DNA of 64,000 nucleotides from Planctobacterium sp047947135 (lineage in GTDB: Bacteria; Pseudomonadota; Gammaproteobacteria; Enterobacterales; Alteromonadaceae). The stretch is taken from assembly GCA_047947135.1 (NCBI GenBank), contig CP170457.1, forward strand, positions 310,001-374,000. The letters run 5' to 3'. Below, in pieces: positions 9,952 to 19,980 of the stretch; the first letter of the stretch is position 1; every line of letters begins with the position of its first letter. The notes under the pieces are model-generated. The model saw only the letters and a list, made by a program, of their open reading frames with translations, was not told the origin of the DNA and searched no databases. A program made the translations under genes and the position numbers.

Positions 9952-10214
9952 GTCACATACCTCATTCGAAAGCGTCACTTCCTAATTTATACTGCTAAGC
10001 GCCTTTAATGATCCCTAAAATATATTTTTATAAGTTTACTTTGCTGCTTTCGTCATGAAGCAGTTTACCCTAACGTCAAAAACTCGCCGCCTGTACTACC
10101 TATTCATTCGACTTATCTAACAAAAGCAAAGTTCAGGCCAACTACTAAACATTATTCCCTACTACAGTATAGCGACTGTCATTCAGCATTGCTAAATTGC
10201 CGCTTTCCATGCCC
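9952..10214. promoter_or_regulatory. mshB-mshA intergenic region, probable mshA promoter
   Basis: This is the largest gap inside the msh operon. On the minus strand it holds an AT-rich block near 10020-10040 with a TATAAA-type -10 (minus-strand TTATAAAAAT) and an inverted repeat CTGCTT/AAGCAG just upstream. A -35 match is weak, so the promoter is a proposal from position and composition. No small gene is evident. Confidence 0.35.
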
Positions 10215-10829
10215 CTAATCATTACTAAATGTAGTAACTTGCCCAAAACGCGGATCATAAACAAAACCATTGCCAGCGGTGTTGTCGGTTGGCTGTACCG
10301 TTTCATTTTTGATGGTCTGAGTCAGATAGTAGTAACAAATATCGTTACCCTCTTCCCCTTGACCATCAGCATCCGCAGCGTAATAGCGGATACCCTCAAA
10401 TTTGTCTTCGTTGCTAGGATCCCAGGTAGACGTAATCGTTGGAGCACTTTGAATAATGCGCTGGAAAATTTCTTCACAATCTACGGCATCCATATCCACG
10501 TCTTCGGTATTCGTTACCGCTATGCCTGTCGGATACCCGGTGTCTTTGTCGACAGCGACTTCGACGCCGCCTAAAGTGACAAAAGTTACGTTTGCACCGC
10601 CATTTTCACTGGGCCGGCCTTCTATCTCCCACTGCGCCCGAATCAGTCCTACGCCAGTAGCGTAGCCGCCCGCCACACCTTCTACCGTGGCATCTTCGGC
10701 GTCATCAGTGACATTTAAAAAACGTGGCAACGCTGTCGCTGCAAGCAACCCCAGCACGACTACTACTATCACTAACTCAATTAGCGAAAAGCCACGATGC
10801 ATCTTTCTCATAGAACGTTTATAGCTCAC
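10215..10829 (-). CDS. mshB: MSHA pilin protein MshB
   Basis: A 204-residue prepilin starting at GTG 10829, which has an AGGA ribosome site 7 nt upstream. The leader ends at HRG, followed by FSLIELVIVVVVLGLLAATALPRF with Glu5. The N-terminal third (FLNVTDDAEDATVEGVAGGY) aligns with MshA by eye, which is typical of MshB. Cysteines occur near the C-terminus. It lies 109 nt after mshF and before mshA. Its role is a minor pilin. Confidence 0.9.
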   Translation of the reverse strand: MSYKRSMRKMHRGFSLIELVIVVVVLGLLAATALPRFLNVTDDAEDATVEGVAGGYATGVGLIRAQWEIEGRPSENGGANVTFVTLGGVEVAVDKDTGYPTGIAVTNTEDVDMDAVDCEEIFQRIIQSAPTITSTWDPSNEDKFEGIRYYAADADGQGEEGNDICYYYLTQTIKNETVQPTDNTAGNGFVYDPRFGQVTTFSND

Positions 10830-10938
10830 AAATTCATCCTGTGTATATTACACTTTAGTTGTACAAGCCGTGTTGCATGCACAAAATAACCACATTATCA
10901 AAACACCATTTTTCCCAAGACGACTTTAAGTCACTTTA

Positions 10939-11442
10939 TTACTCAGATTTAGTCACCCTGCCGGTAAACACGTAATATTCAAAATACGGGCCAAAAGTAA
11001 TGCTATATCGGCATTTGGTGTCTAAAATTTTGCCTGATTGCTCCAGACCATCAATAAACTCCGGTTTAATATTAAAGTTATTCAGGGTCAGTGGCATATC
11101 CAGGATTGTATCCCATAATTTGGCGCAACCTTCTGTAGAAGGCTCCACCCTGGGATAGCCAACTTCTCCCATGGTTATTGGACGACGATTGGTCTCTTTC
11201 CCCATCTCGTTATAGTCCACCAGAATAATACGATTGGGACTCCCTTTGGCCTGCCATTCCCAATGCGCATTGGTCACAACGGTTGCGAAATTATCTGCCG
11301 CTGTGCTTAGGGCTACCGTCTGATAATGGGATTCACCCTTATTAAAATAAAAAATAAATACCGACATCAGGATCAAAACCATACTGATGAAGATAACGTT
11401 GATCATTGTCGCAAACGTCCGTCTGCTGCCACTAGCTGCCAT
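10939..11442 (-). CDS. mshF: MSHA biogenesis protein MshF
   Basis: A 167-residue protein with one N-terminal membrane helix (INVIFISMVLILMSVFIFYF, about 14-33) and a soluble domain with two cysteines (near 105 and 143). It starts 11 nt after mshG and precedes mshB. Location and topology match MshF, a poorly characterised MSHA assembly factor. It has no pilin leader. Confidence 0.85.
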   Translation of the reverse strand: MAASGSRRTFATMINVIFISMVLILMSVFIFYFNKGESHYQTVALSTAADNFATVVTNAHWEWQAKGSPNRIILVDYNEMGKETNRRPITMGEVGYPRVEPSTEGCAKLWDTILDMPLTLNNFNIKPEFIDGLEQSGKILDTKCRYSITFGPYFEYYVFTGRVTKSE

Positions 11443-11453
11443 GACCTTGCTCC

Positions 11454-12701
11454 CTAATTTTTATACGCATTCATCATATCCCACATGGGTGTAAAAATAC
11501 CCAACGCCAAAACCAGCACCATTACCGATACGATGGTAATTAAAATAGGCTCGATTTTGGAGGTCAATGTTTTTAAATCGTAATCTACTTCACGTTCATA
11601 ATATTCAGCGACGTCCTGAAGTAGTTCATCCACTCGCCCGGTTTCTTCACCCACACCTATCATCTGCATAACCAAAGGTGTGAATAAGCCACTGTTAGCA
11701 GCCACTCGGGTTAAGCTTTCCCCTTTTTCAATATTCTGGCGCATACCTGATATACGCCCGCCGACAAAGCTGTTGTCCACCGCATCAGCACTTAAATTCA
11801 GGGCGTGGGTCATAGGTACTCCCGCCCTTAACATCATCGCAAAGCTGCGGCAAAAGCGCGCTAACAATGACCGATCCAGAATACTGCCAACAGCAGGTAA
11901 ACGAAGCTTGTAACGGTCCCATTTATACCGGCCTTTTTCGGTTTTAAGGTAACGTTTAAGCATGAAGACACCACCGACAATACCACCGAGCAATAATTGC
12001 CATTTGGTCATAAAAAAATCTGACATGGCTAACAAAAAAATGGTCATAGGAGGTAGCTCGGCACCCAGTTTGTCAAACATACCTTTAAAAGTAGGAATAA
12101 CGAAGATATTCATGATCACCAAGGCTGCCGCGATAGCAATCAACACAAACATAGGGTAACGGGTGGCGGATTTAATCTGTTTACGGGTTTCCTGCTCTCG
12201 CTCGTAATACCCGGCCAATTGCATGCAGGCTTCATCCAGCTTACCGGTGTTTTCACCAACATGAATAATACTGACAAATAGCGGTTCGAATATTTTAGGG
12301 TGATTATTCAGCGCCGAAGACAATGTCCGACCGCGTTCCAGCTGATCGGCTACATCCATCAACGTGGCACTCATTCTTGGATTGCTACTGGTTTCAGCTA
12401 AGCCATTAACTGCACGTAATATGGGGATCCCTGATTTCATTAAGCTGTGCATCTGACGGGCGAATATGACCAGATCTTCTAATTTAATCGCCGGCGCAAA
12501 CAAGGAAACATTTAATGATGAACTGGTTTTAGTTTTGCTTTTGCCACCTGCGGCCTTTTTCTTTGCTGCGGGCGTGATGGAAACAGGCACAAAATTCTTG
12601 CCAAGCAAAGCCTGAGCGGCTGCGTTTTGACTGGGAGCTTCAATGTTACCTTTGACAAGTCCACCGGATGGGTTTCTGGCAGAATAACTAAATAGCGCCA
12701 T
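11454..12701 (-). CDS. mshG: MSHA inner-membrane platform protein MshG
   Basis: A 415-residue PilC/GspF-family protein. The N-terminus MALFSYSARNPSGGLVKGNIEA is typical of the family, followed by two T2SSF domains (about 75-200 and 280-400), each ending in hydrophobic helices. Family motifs are visible, such as FARQMHSLMKSGIPILRA and FCRSFAMMLRAGVPMTHAL. It forms the inner-membrane base on which the MshE motor acts. It follows mshE by 48 nt. Confidence 0.93.
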   Translation of the reverse strand: MALFSYSARNPSGGLVKGNIEAPSQNAAAQALLGKNFVPVSITPAAKKKAAGGKSKTKTSSSLNVSLFAPAIKLEDLVIFARQMHSLMKSGIPILRAVNGLAETSSNPRMSATLMDVADQLERGRTLSSALNNHPKIFEPLFVSIIHVGENTGKLDEACMQLAGYYEREQETRKQIKSATRYPMFVLIAIAAALVIMNIFVIPTFKGMFDKLGAELPPMTIFLLAMSDFFMTKWQLLLGGIVGGVFMLKRYLKTEKGRYKWDRYKLRLPAVGSILDRSLLARFCRSFAMMLRAGVPMTHALNLSADAVDNSFVGGRISGMRQNIEKGESLTRVAANSGLFTPLVMQMIGVGEETGRVDELLQDVAEYYEREVDYDLKTLTSKIEPILITIVSVMVLVLALGIFTPMWDMMNAYKN

Positions 12702-12749
12702 ATCTGCCTCCCCTAATCAATTTACCAAAGTCACCGGCCTGCTTCATGG

Positions 12750-14528
12750 TCATTTCCCAGGTGGAGGCGGTTGCGGCTTGTCCGTGGTGGCAGCAGGTTG
12801 CTGTGCGACTTTTTTCTCTGGCTTTCTGGTTTCACGATCCGAGACCATTTCAACCAGTTTCAACACCTCTTCTACCGATGTGATGCCTTTTTTAGCATAG
12901 GCCAAGGCACTGACTGACAGGGGAAAATATCCGGGACAGGCTTTTGCAGCTCGACTGAATTGCGAGGTATCGGAATCCTTCAACGCTGTCATCATATCTT
13001 CGGTCATCTCCAGCAATTCAAATACACCGATACGTCCCTTATAGCCCGTCTGGTGACAACTCTGACAACCGGTACCACGCATGAATTGTGTCTGATGGGC
13101 GGTTTTATCGATGCTGCTTAACCAAAACAGCTCTTCTTCATGAGGCTTGTAGGGAACCTTGCAATTTGCACAGATTTTACGGACCAAGCGCTGGGCTATG
13201 ATACCGCGTAACGAACTTGCAGCCAGATAGCCGGGCGCGCCCATATCCAAAAGACGAATAGCACTACTGATACTGTCATTGGTATGCAGTGTTGATAACA
13301 CCAGGTGACCGGTCAATGCACCACGCAAACCGATTTCAACGGTTTCTTTATCACGCATCTCACCCACCATGATGATGTCGGGGTCCTGACGTAATGTGGT
13401 CCGTAACACTGTGGAGAAATCCAGGCCAATCTTGGGGTTCACTTGTACCTGGTTAATTCTCGGCAAACGATATTCCACCGGATCTTCAACCGTGATGATC
13501 TTTCTGCCTGGCTGATTCAGCTCACTAAGTGCACCATACAATGAGGTGGTTTTACCGGAGCCGGTAGGGCCGGTGACCAAGATCATTCCATGAGGACGAT
13601 GTAACAATGCCCGAAAACGCTTCAGTATACGCGGTGGCATGCCGGTTTGTTCTAAGGTCAGAATCCCCGCAGACTGGTCTAACAAACGCATAACCACGGA
13701 TTCACCATGCTGAATTGGCATAGTGGAAACACGAACATCGACAGAACGGCCTTTCACTTTGACATTGGTTCGGCCATCCTGTGGCAATCGTTTTTCTGAA
13801 ATATCCAGGCCAGACATTAACTTCAGGCGCAGCACCAGCGCAGCGGCGATATTGCGCTCTTTGATAATGCTTTCCTGCAACACTCCATCAACTCGTTGTC
13901 GAATACGCAAGGAGCCCTCATCAGGCTCGATATGGATATCAGAGGCAGCCATTTGTACCGCATCTTCAAAAATAGATTTTAGTAATTTCGCGACTGTGGT
14001 GTCTTCTTCACCACCCTGCGCGGCAAAATCAAACTCTTCTTCGTCTTCGTATTCTGACGCCAGCTCCTGCGCAAACGAGGCTATGTCTTCAGTACGACGA
14101 TAGTAATTGTCAAGTGCGTTGTATAACTGCGCTTCCCGGACAATTGCCAGGTCCAGCGGCTTAGAAATAATATTAGAAAGCGTGTCCACCACGGATAAAT
14201 CGGCCGGATCACTCATCCCAATTAAAACACTGTCACCTTTGTCTTCAATGGCCAACGCCTTTAATCGTCTTGCCTGCACTTCGGGAATCAACTTGACCAC
14301 TTCGGGGTCAATCTGTCGCTGACCGATATCCAGCAAAGGTATGTTCAATTGCTGCGCCAGAAAGCTCAGCAAACCTTCTTCGGTGACCATGCCCAAATCA
14401 ATCAGGGTTTGGCCAAGTTTGCGACCGGTTTCCCGTTGTGACGATAAGGCCTGTTCTAATTGTTCCTGACTGATGACGGATTCGTGGACCAGCAAATCCC
14501 CCAAGCGCATCTTGAGTTTCGGTTTCAT
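12750..14528 (-). CDS. mshE: MSHA extension ATPase MshE with c-di-GMP-binding N-domain
   Basis: The start is ATG 14528, with an AGGTGG site 6 nt upstream; a GTG at 14537 overlaps that site and is unlikely. The 592-residue protein starts with a MshEN domain (RLGDLLVHESVISQEQL, then LGQTLIDLGM about 28 residues on), the fold known to bind c-di-GMP in this family. The GspE/PilB ATPase core has Walker A GPTGSGKTT (about 320-328), an Asp box ITVEDPVEYR, Walker B DIIMVGEMRD (about 384-393) and a His box. A four-cysteine zinc site follows (CANC and CQSC). It powers pilus extension and should link attachment to c-di-GMP. It overlaps mshN by a few bases. Confidence 0.94.
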   Translation of the reverse strand: MKPKLKMRLGDLLVHESVISQEQLEQALSSQRETGRKLGQTLIDLGMVTEEGLLSFLAQQLNIPLLDIGQRQIDPEVVKLIPEVQARRLKALAIEDKGDSVLIGMSDPADLSVVDTLSNIISKPLDLAIVREAQLYNALDNYYRRTEDIASFAQELASEYEDEEEFDFAAQGGEEDTTVAKLLKSIFEDAVQMAASDIHIEPDEGSLRIRQRVDGVLQESIIKERNIAAALVLRLKLMSGLDISEKRLPQDGRTNVKVKGRSVDVRVSTMPIQHGESVVMRLLDQSAGILTLEQTGMPPRILKRFRALLHRPHGMILVTGPTGSGKTTSLYGALSELNQPGRKIITVEDPVEYRLPRINQVQVNPKIGLDFSTVLRTTLRQDPDIIMVGEMRDKETVEIGLRGALTGHLVLSTLHTNDSISSAIRLLDMGAPGYLAASSLRGIIAQRLVRKICANCKVPYKPHEEELFWLSSIDKTAHQTQFMRGTGCQSCHQTGYKGRIGVFELLEMTEDMMTALKDSDTSQFSRAAKACPGYFPLSVSALAYAKKGITSVEEVLKLVEMVSDRETRKPEKKVAQQPAATTDKPQPPPPGK

Positions 14529-14529
14529 C

Positions 14530-15747
14530 TTATCCACCTAGCGCCAGAATGCGTTCACGAATAAAGTCTTCCGCTGATGCAGATAACTGACGGAGATCGG
14601 AGGCCCGTTCATAAGCTTTTACTGCACCATTGGATTCACCGGATTTATCCAGTGAAATAGCCAGGCCTAACCACCATTGTGCCCGACCGGGTTCATTTAA
14701 TGCCAAACGACCATATAAATGGGATGCTTCGACAAACATAGCTAATTCCTTAGCCACGTTAGCCTGCAAAGCATAATATTCAGGATGCGTTTTAATTTCT
14801 GGCTCCATGGGCTCCAGTGTTTCATAAGCGGCAAAATAGTTTTGTTCTTTAAAATAAATACGCGCCAGCATCAGACGAAAGTCAGGCCTGTCAGGCAGCA
14901 GGTTAATTCCGTCTCCGAGCATTGAACGTGCGCCATTTTTATCATTATTGGAATAGAGAATAACTGCCAGCTTTTTACGCGCAGATACGTCATCAGGTTG
15001 TAAACCCAATAGTTCCCGCAAATATGCTGCTGCCATCATCGGTCTTTTATTGTTCATCGCCTGGGATGCGAGATCACTTAATTCGGTTATTCTGGCATTA
15101 TTGTCGGAAGGAGTGGTGCGGGTAATCTGGGGTGGTAGATCTTCAGTTTCACTGGTTTCAGGTTCAATTTCGCTGGTTTCAATGCGGTTTTCAGCCACCA
15201 CCTCTGGCATTTCAGTCGTTACAGGGGATTCTGTATCAACAATACGTTTAGTGCGTTCCTGCGGGATCATTGGGGAAATTTCGGGTAAATCTTCAGGCTG
15301 GGTGATGTTTTCTGCTGCGGTTTCAGTTGCCATTTCACCATCTACCAGCATCTGTGCCATTTCGGCGATTTTAGCTTCGTTGGGGGCCTGAGTCGCGATC
15401 TCGGTTAAGTCGGGTACGGCCACATCGCCAGCTCTGGTGGGCATCATTTGATCTAAGGCCGGATTAAGTGAGACTTTTTTGCTTTGCTTTTTCTTCTCCT
15501 GCTCGATACCCAGTAAGTCCATAACCTGCGGCTCAACCTGCGTATACAAATCCACAAAATATTGTTTGCCCAGAGTACGATAGGTGAAGTAAGCAGCCGC
15601 GACTGTAACGACGACTATAATAAACAGCACCATATTTTTGACGCGTTTTGCTTCAGCGGGTTGCGCATACTCACCATCCAGATCATCCGGGTCATCAACA
15701 GCCCCGCGCTGGTCCAGATCATTAAGCATTTTGTTTACCACGCTCAT
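14530..15747 (-). CDS. mshN: MSHA biogenesis protein MshN (TPR)
   Basis: A 405-residue membrane-anchored protein. It has a cytoplasmic start (SVVNKMLNDLDQRGA, conserved in MshN), one helix (VLFIIVVVTVAAAYFTY, about 36-53), a Glu/Thr/Pro-rich linker (about 120-220) and TPR repeats (about 225-400). Its start overlaps the mshM stop as ATGA. MshN is thought to be a scaffold in MSHA assembly; the exact partner is unknown. Confidence 0.9.
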   Translation of the reverse strand: MSVVNKMLNDLDQRGAVDDPDDLDGEYAQPAEAKRVKNMVLFIIVVVTVAAAYFTYRTLGKQYFVDLYTQVEPQVMDLLGIEQEKKKQSKKVSLNPALDQMMPTRAGDVAVPDLTEIATQAPNEAKIAEMAQMLVDGEMATETAAENITQPEDLPEISPMIPQERTKRIVDTESPVTTEMPEVVAENRIETSEIEPETSETEDLPPQITRTTPSDNNARITELSDLASQAMNNKRPMMAAAYLRELLGLQPDDVSARKKLAVILYSNNDKNGARSMLGDGINLLPDRPDFRLMLARIYFKEQNYFAAYETLEPMEPEIKTHPEYYALQANVAKELAMFVEASHLYGRLALNEPGRAQWWLGLAISLDKSGESNGAVKAYERASDLRQLSASAEDFIRERILALGG

Positions 15748-16661
15748 AACAAATTAAATTCCGTCAAAAAATACCACAAAGCGACACCAAGCAAGATAAA
15801 GGCCAAACCAGCCAGCGACACTTTCGCGCCCCTATGACTTTTTAATTGCAAACAGGCGTCCGTATCAGCAATCGCCAAACGGGTATGTTGTTTATTCACT
15901 TTGTGTTTACCTTCCCCGTAAGCCAGCATCATCGCTTTATGACATAACACATTGACCAGTCTTGGTGTACCATTGGTAGCCGCGTGCAATAATCGACACA
16001 CCTTGCGATTAAAGATTTCCAGGCCACTGCGCATTCCCGCTACTTTTAGTCGATGGCGCACATAAAAGTATAGCTGATCTTCGTCCATGGTCTTTAAGGT
16101 ATAGCTAAAAGTGATACGCTGTTTTAGCTGCCTGATTTCTGGCTTGGACAGTTTGTCGTCCAGTTCTGGCTGCCCAAATAGTACCACTTGTAGCAGTTTA
16201 CGTGATTCAGTTTCTAAGTTGGTAAATAAACGCAACACTTCCAGGCTATCCAGAGGTAACGCTTGTGCCTCATCAATGATTAGCACTACCGATTGACCTT
16301 TTTGATGAATACTGATCAGTTTTTCCTGAATACGATGAGTAAACTCCTGCTGATCGGAATGATCACCGAGTTCCACGCCCAGCTCCGTAGCCACGGCTCT
16401 GCGTAATTCATCCGGTGACAAATAGGGGTTAGGGATATAAGCCGTGACAAAATGGTCAGGCAATTCATTCAGAATTTTTCTGCATATCAGGGTTTTGCCC
16501 GTCCCGACTTCGCCAGTGACTTTGATAAAGCCTTCGCCGGATTTTAAGGTATGAACCAGCACTTGCAGGGCTTCTTTGTGCGCTGGCAATGCGTAATAAA
16601 AATTAGTATTCGGCGTTAACGTAAAAGGAAGTTCTTTAATGCCAAAATGATACAAATACAT
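15744..16661 (-). CDS. mshM: MSHA biogenesis AAA ATPase MshM
   Basis: A 305-residue ExeA/GspA-like ATPase. MYLYHFGIKELPFTLTPN is the family start, Walker A is GEVGTGKT (50-57) and Walker B is VVLIIDEAQ (about 125-133). The protein ends in a single membrane helix (about 283-300), shorter than ExeA because it lacks the peptidoglycan-binding domain. It lies between mshL (9 nt gap) and mshN (4 nt overlap). By analogy with ExeA it may help to place the secretin through the cell wall. Confidence 0.92.
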   Translation of the reverse strand: MYLYHFGIKELPFTLTPNTNFYYALPAHKEALQVLVHTLKSGEGFIKVTGEVGTGKTLICRKILNELPDHFVTAYIPNPYLSPDELRRAVATELGVELGDHSDQQEFTHRIQEKLISIHQKGQSVVLIIDEAQALPLDSLEVLRLFTNLETESRKLLQVVLFGQPELDDKLSKPEIRQLKQRITFSYTLKTMDEDQLYFYVRHRLKVAGMRSGLEIFNRKVCRLLHAATNGTPRLVNVLCHKAMMLAYGEGKHKVNKQHTRLAIADTDACLQLKSHRGAKVSLAGLAFILLGVALWYFLTEFNLL

Positions 16662-16670
16662 GGGTTTACA

Positions 16671-18302
16671 TCAATCTACGTAGAGCCAATCAGCGATATA
16701 TTCTTTACTCTGTTGAATCTGATCTTTCCAGGTTCCGGAGCGCACCACTGTTGGTTTTATAAGGATAACCAGTTCTTTTTTCTGTACCAAATCGCGTCGG
16801 TTCCGGAACAGGTTGCCAAACAGTGGCACGTCACCTAATAACGGCGTTTTGGATTTAGTATTGTTGCTTACCGATTGCATTAAACCACCAATGACCACGA
16901 TTTCACCAGAGCGCGCCTGAATCACGGTGTCCGATTCACGAATGTTACTTTGCGCCAGTGGTAAGACAATAGACTCTTGGTTGATGGTCACAACTTTGGT
17001 TTGCTCTTCAGTTTCAATAACTGAAGGATGCACGTGCAAAATAACACTGCCACGCTCATCTATCTGGGGCGTCACGTCCAGTGCAATGCCCGAGAAAAAC
17101 GGGGTAAGCTGCACATCCGGTGCCGACGTTGTGGTATCACCTGTCGTACTGCTTTGGTTGGATACGTCAGTCACGAAATACTCGTCATTCCCGACTTTAA
17201 TGACGGCTTTTTGATTATTCAGTGCCGTCACTCTCGGGCTGGAGAGCACTGAGACACTGCCTTGAGTAGACAGTAGTGATAATACGCCTGAGAAATCAGC
17301 ATTGAGAAAACTTAAGTTGGCTATGCCCCCCAATTTACCTGTGATGCTGTTGCCACTGGTTTGGCCGGTAGCGGAGAAACGAAAATCAGTGCTGCCTGAA
17401 TGACTGAGGATTTCAGTCCAGTTTATGCCCTGTTGATATTCATCATCCAGCGTGAGTTCAATAATCCTGGCTTCTAATATGACCTGCCTTTGAATGCTGT
17501 CTTCTGATGCCTTCAAAAATTGTCTGACTTCCCGCAACTCGTCCGGCATTGCACGCACCGTCACTAAACCTGCTTGTGGCGACACGATAATACTGCGGCC
17601 ATCCTGTGTGCCGACAAAATTCACTAATGTAGATTCTAGCTGTGCCCAAAAGTCGGTATTGGTTGTGGTCGATATCGTCGTACCGTTGCCACCACCAGAG
17701 CCGCCCTGAACATTATTGTTGTTACCACCACCAAGACCCTGACTGTTATTGCCACCGCCGCCAAATTGCGATACACCACCGGAACTGACACTACTGTTGG
17801 TGGTACCATCACGTTGCATCAACAAATAATTCACGGCATAGGTTTCAGTGCGGATACCGGAAGGATAAACTCGATAGACATTACCTTTGCGCTGGATGTC
17901 ATAGCCATAGATCTCACTGATCAATTCAAATACGTCCTGTAAACGCACCTGTTTTAAATCCAGCGTAATCTGTCCCTGAACCTCAGGGTGTATAGCAATG
18001 CTGTACTGTGTATCGTTGATCAGGCTGGCGAAAAACGTACGGGCTTCGGTATTGTCTGCTTTGATATCATAGCGAGGCTCGCCAAACAGCTCCAGTTCAG
18101 GTGTTGCTGCTGCCTCGGGACGCAAGGCTTCTCGCACAGATTGCGGAATGTCCTGAAGTGGTTCAACTTGTTTATCATCTGCATTTTCGCTCATCGCTCT
18201 GCCAAGAGCGGATTCAACAGTAGGTTGTGTGACAGGTATTGTATTCGAACATGCCACAAGCAAGCCGGTAAAACAGATGAGGATAGCGCCTCTAATTATC
18301 AT
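16671..18302 (-). CDS. mshL: MSHA outer-membrane secretin MshL
   Basis: A 543-residue secretin lipoprotein. The signal peptide has a lipobox LVAC (Cys18). An STN-like domain follows (about 95-150, ITLDLKQVRLQDVFELI), then a Gly/Asn-rich low-complexity loop (about 175-205), an N1 domain, and the secretin beta domain (about 330-525) with SPRVTALNNQKAVIKVG and VIGGLM motifs. It forms the outer-membrane pore for the MSHA pilus. It overlaps mshK by 11 nt. Confidence 0.94.
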   Translation of the reverse strand: MIIRGAILICFTGLLVACSNTIPVTQPTVESALGRAMSENADDKQVEPLQDIPQSVREALRPEAAATPELELFGEPRYDIKADNTEARTFFASLINDTQYSIAIHPEVQGQITLDLKQVRLQDVFELISEIYGYDIQRKGNVYRVYPSGIRTETYAVNYLLMQRDGTTNSSVSSGGVSQFGGGGNNSQGLGGGNNNNVQGGSGGGNGTTISTTTNTDFWAQLESTLVNFVGTQDGRSIIVSPQAGLVTVRAMPDELREVRQFLKASEDSIQRQVILEARIIELTLDDEYQQGINWTEILSHSGSTDFRFSATGQTSGNSITGKLGGIANLSFLNADFSGVLSLLSTQGSVSVLSSPRVTALNNQKAVIKVGNDEYFVTDVSNQSSTTGDTTTSAPDVQLTPFFSGIALDVTPQIDERGSVILHVHPSVIETEEQTKVVTINQESIVLPLAQSNIRESDTVIQARSGEIVVIGGLMQSVSNNTKSKTPLLGDVPLFGNLFRNRRDLVQKKELVILIKPTVVRSGTWKDQIQQSKEYIADWLYVD

Positions 18303-18687
18303 ATGATTTTTCTATAATTATTTTTGTCTCGTTGAGCATAATTTCTCGTTGCTTATTTTCGCGTTGCAGCACAATGCGATCAGGCAAGACCCGTGCCAGT
18401 ACTGCATTATTCCAGCTATCGCCTTCATTCACAATTTCATTATTGAGGATGGCATAGCGCACTATATCTGAGTAGAAAATCGCGCTGAGCTTAGCTCTGG
18501 GGAAGGTTACACCTTCCACAACCTGCTCTTCGATTATCGCCCCGGCATCGGCACTGTCTTCTGCATTCGCTTCTGCTGCCAGCGCAGCCGGACTTTTATA
18601 TTTGGGTGGACGTGTCGGATCTTTGGCGACTGTCTGCGCCAGCCCGCTGGCCGTCAGTAACATGCAACACAAGTATAAACCTCTCAC
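18292..18687 (-). CDS. mshK: MSHA biogenesis protein MshK (PilP-like)
   Basis: I chose the GTG at 18687, which has a GGGGTG ribosome site 5-6 nt upstream and puts a normal signal peptide (RGLYLCCMLLTASGLAQT) at the N-terminus; a GTG at 18708 opens the same frame but lacks a site. The mature part has DPTRPPKY near its start and a C-terminal beta domain (KLSAIFYSDIVRYAILNNEI) of the PilP/GspC type. It probably links the inner-membrane complex to the secretin MshL. It lies between mshJ and mshL, both overlapping or abutting. Confidence 0.87.
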   Translation of the reverse strand: MRGLYLCCMLLTASGLAQTVAKDPTRPPKYKSPAALAAEANAEDSADAGAIIEEQVVEGVTFPRAKLSAIFYSDIVRYAILNNEIVNEGDSWNNAVLARVLPDRIVLQRENKQREIMLNETKIIIEKSYDN

Positions 18688-18688
18688 T

Positions 18689-19351
18689 TTACACCCCGAT
18701 AAAAGCACGGCTGGTGCTTAAGGTATAAAGTTCTATTTCAGCTTTGGCTTTGGGATAATCATCAACCAGATAATCAAACCGTTTCCAGTAAAAGCGCCAC
18801 TCCAGATTCTCAATCTGCTCCAGATAACTCAAAATATCGTGATAGCTACCTTCCAGCATCAATAATACGCCGTGCTGAAACAGGTTTACCCGCGCACCCG
18901 AATCAGAATTTATATCCATCATTCTAACAGGTGGTATTGAATCCATCCTTAACAGTTTCAGTCGGGAGGAACTGCTTAAAATCTTTTCCAGTACTTCCGG
19001 CATTTTATTGGCCGGAATCAAGTCTACCGTTTGCTCTCTGAGTCGTTCATCAATATCGACAATTTGCACCTGCAAGCTGTCCCTGCGTTTGCGTAACGGC
19101 TCATTGGGGTCAGTTTCAAGATCTTGCTCAACCTGCACTATTTGCTCATCCAGTTCTCCCAACTGTGAACTTTGGCGCTGCACTTTTCGGTTGAGATCGT
19201 CAATTTGAATCTGCACAGGCTCTACCAGCCACACATAGCCACCAAACAGCACCAGCACCAGGCCACTGATGAGCGCGAGGGTTTTCTCCCTTACACTCAG
19301 CTCATCAAACTTACTGTCCAGTTCTTTGATAGCGGATAAATCCAGCTTCAT
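18689..19351 (-). CDS. mshJ: MSHA biogenesis protein MshJ (PilO-like)
   Basis: A 220-residue bitopic protein: short cytoplasmic start, one membrane helix (TLALISGLVLVLFGGYVWLV, about 25-44), a coiled coil (about 50-105) and a C-terminal alpha/beta domain, the layout of PilO/GspM. Its ATG overlaps the mshI2 stop as ATGA. It should pair with the PilN-like MshI2 in the inner-membrane alignment complex. Confidence 0.9.
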   Translation of the reverse strand: MKLDLSAIKELDSKFDELSVREKTLALISGLVLVLFGGYVWLVEPVQIQIDDLNRKVQRQSSQLGELDEQIVQVEQDLETDPNEPLRKRRDSLQVQIVDIDERLREQTVDLIPANKMPEVLEKILSSSSRLKLLRMDSIPPVRMMDINSDSGARVNLFQHGVLLMLEGSYHDILSYLEQIENLEWRFYWKRFDYLVDDYPKAKAEIELYTLSTSRAFIGV

Positions 19352-19980
19352 GGTTGCCCCCTGTCGCTGCTTTCCGTTTCTTTCTCCAGCGCCATTTCTG
19401 CCAGATCTGAACTGATCACAAAATTCAGATCATCTTCATCATCCCGGAACATCCGGGCACCGGCGAAGCTGCGACCGGCGAAATAATCTGACTCTTTCAG
19501 TCGGTTCACCCAGACCGGTACGGAAGCTGACTCCAGAGTTGCTCCTTCAATCCGAATTTTTTGTTCCTCGATATTGATGCGGGTCAACCAGATATTATCG
19601 ACATGTTGCTGCGATAGATCTCGCATTAGCATCGAAAAACCCTGATTTTTTAGCTGTTCACGGCCACGTAGCTCTTCGAGCAAGAGTCGTTTATCCGTCG
19701 CTTCGCGTTGCAGCTTTTCAACGGCCGCCACCAGCGCAGGATCCTGCGCTCTTGTATCTCTGGCGTCCTTGAGCATCTTCAGCGTTTTAGATTTGGTGTT
19801 GTACTCTTCCTGAATATTGCGTGTTTTAGCCTGTATATCGTCATACTTTGCCTGATAATTTTGACTAACAGCAAAAAGCAGGAATGTGCTAAAAGTCCAC
19901 AACAGTAATACGACGTTAACCGTGAATAACTTTAATTTTGGCTTAAGCTCCTGGGGAAACAGATTGACACGATTCTTCAT
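19348..19980 (-). CDS. mshI2: MSHA biogenesis PilN-like protein (MshI2)
   Basis: A 210-residue PilN/GspL-C-like protein. It starts with KNRVNLFPQELKPK, a short cytoplasmic tail of the kind PilN uses to dock on PilM. One membrane helix (about 21-40), a coiled coil (about 45-105) and a ferredoxin-like domain (LTRINIEEQKIRIEG, about 130-200) follow. It overlaps mshI and mshJ by 4 nt each. This gene is often named mshI2. Confidence 0.85.
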   Translation of the reverse strand: MKNRVNLFPQELKPKLKLFTVNVVLLLWTFSTFLLFAVSQNYQAKYDDIQAKTRNIQEEYNTKSKTLKMLKDARDTRAQDPALVAAVEKLQREATDKRLLLEELRGREQLKNQGFSMLMRDLSQQHVDNIWLTRINIEEQKIRIEGATLESASVPVWVNRLKESDYFAGRSFAGARMFRDDEDDLNFVISSDLAEMALEKETESSDRGQP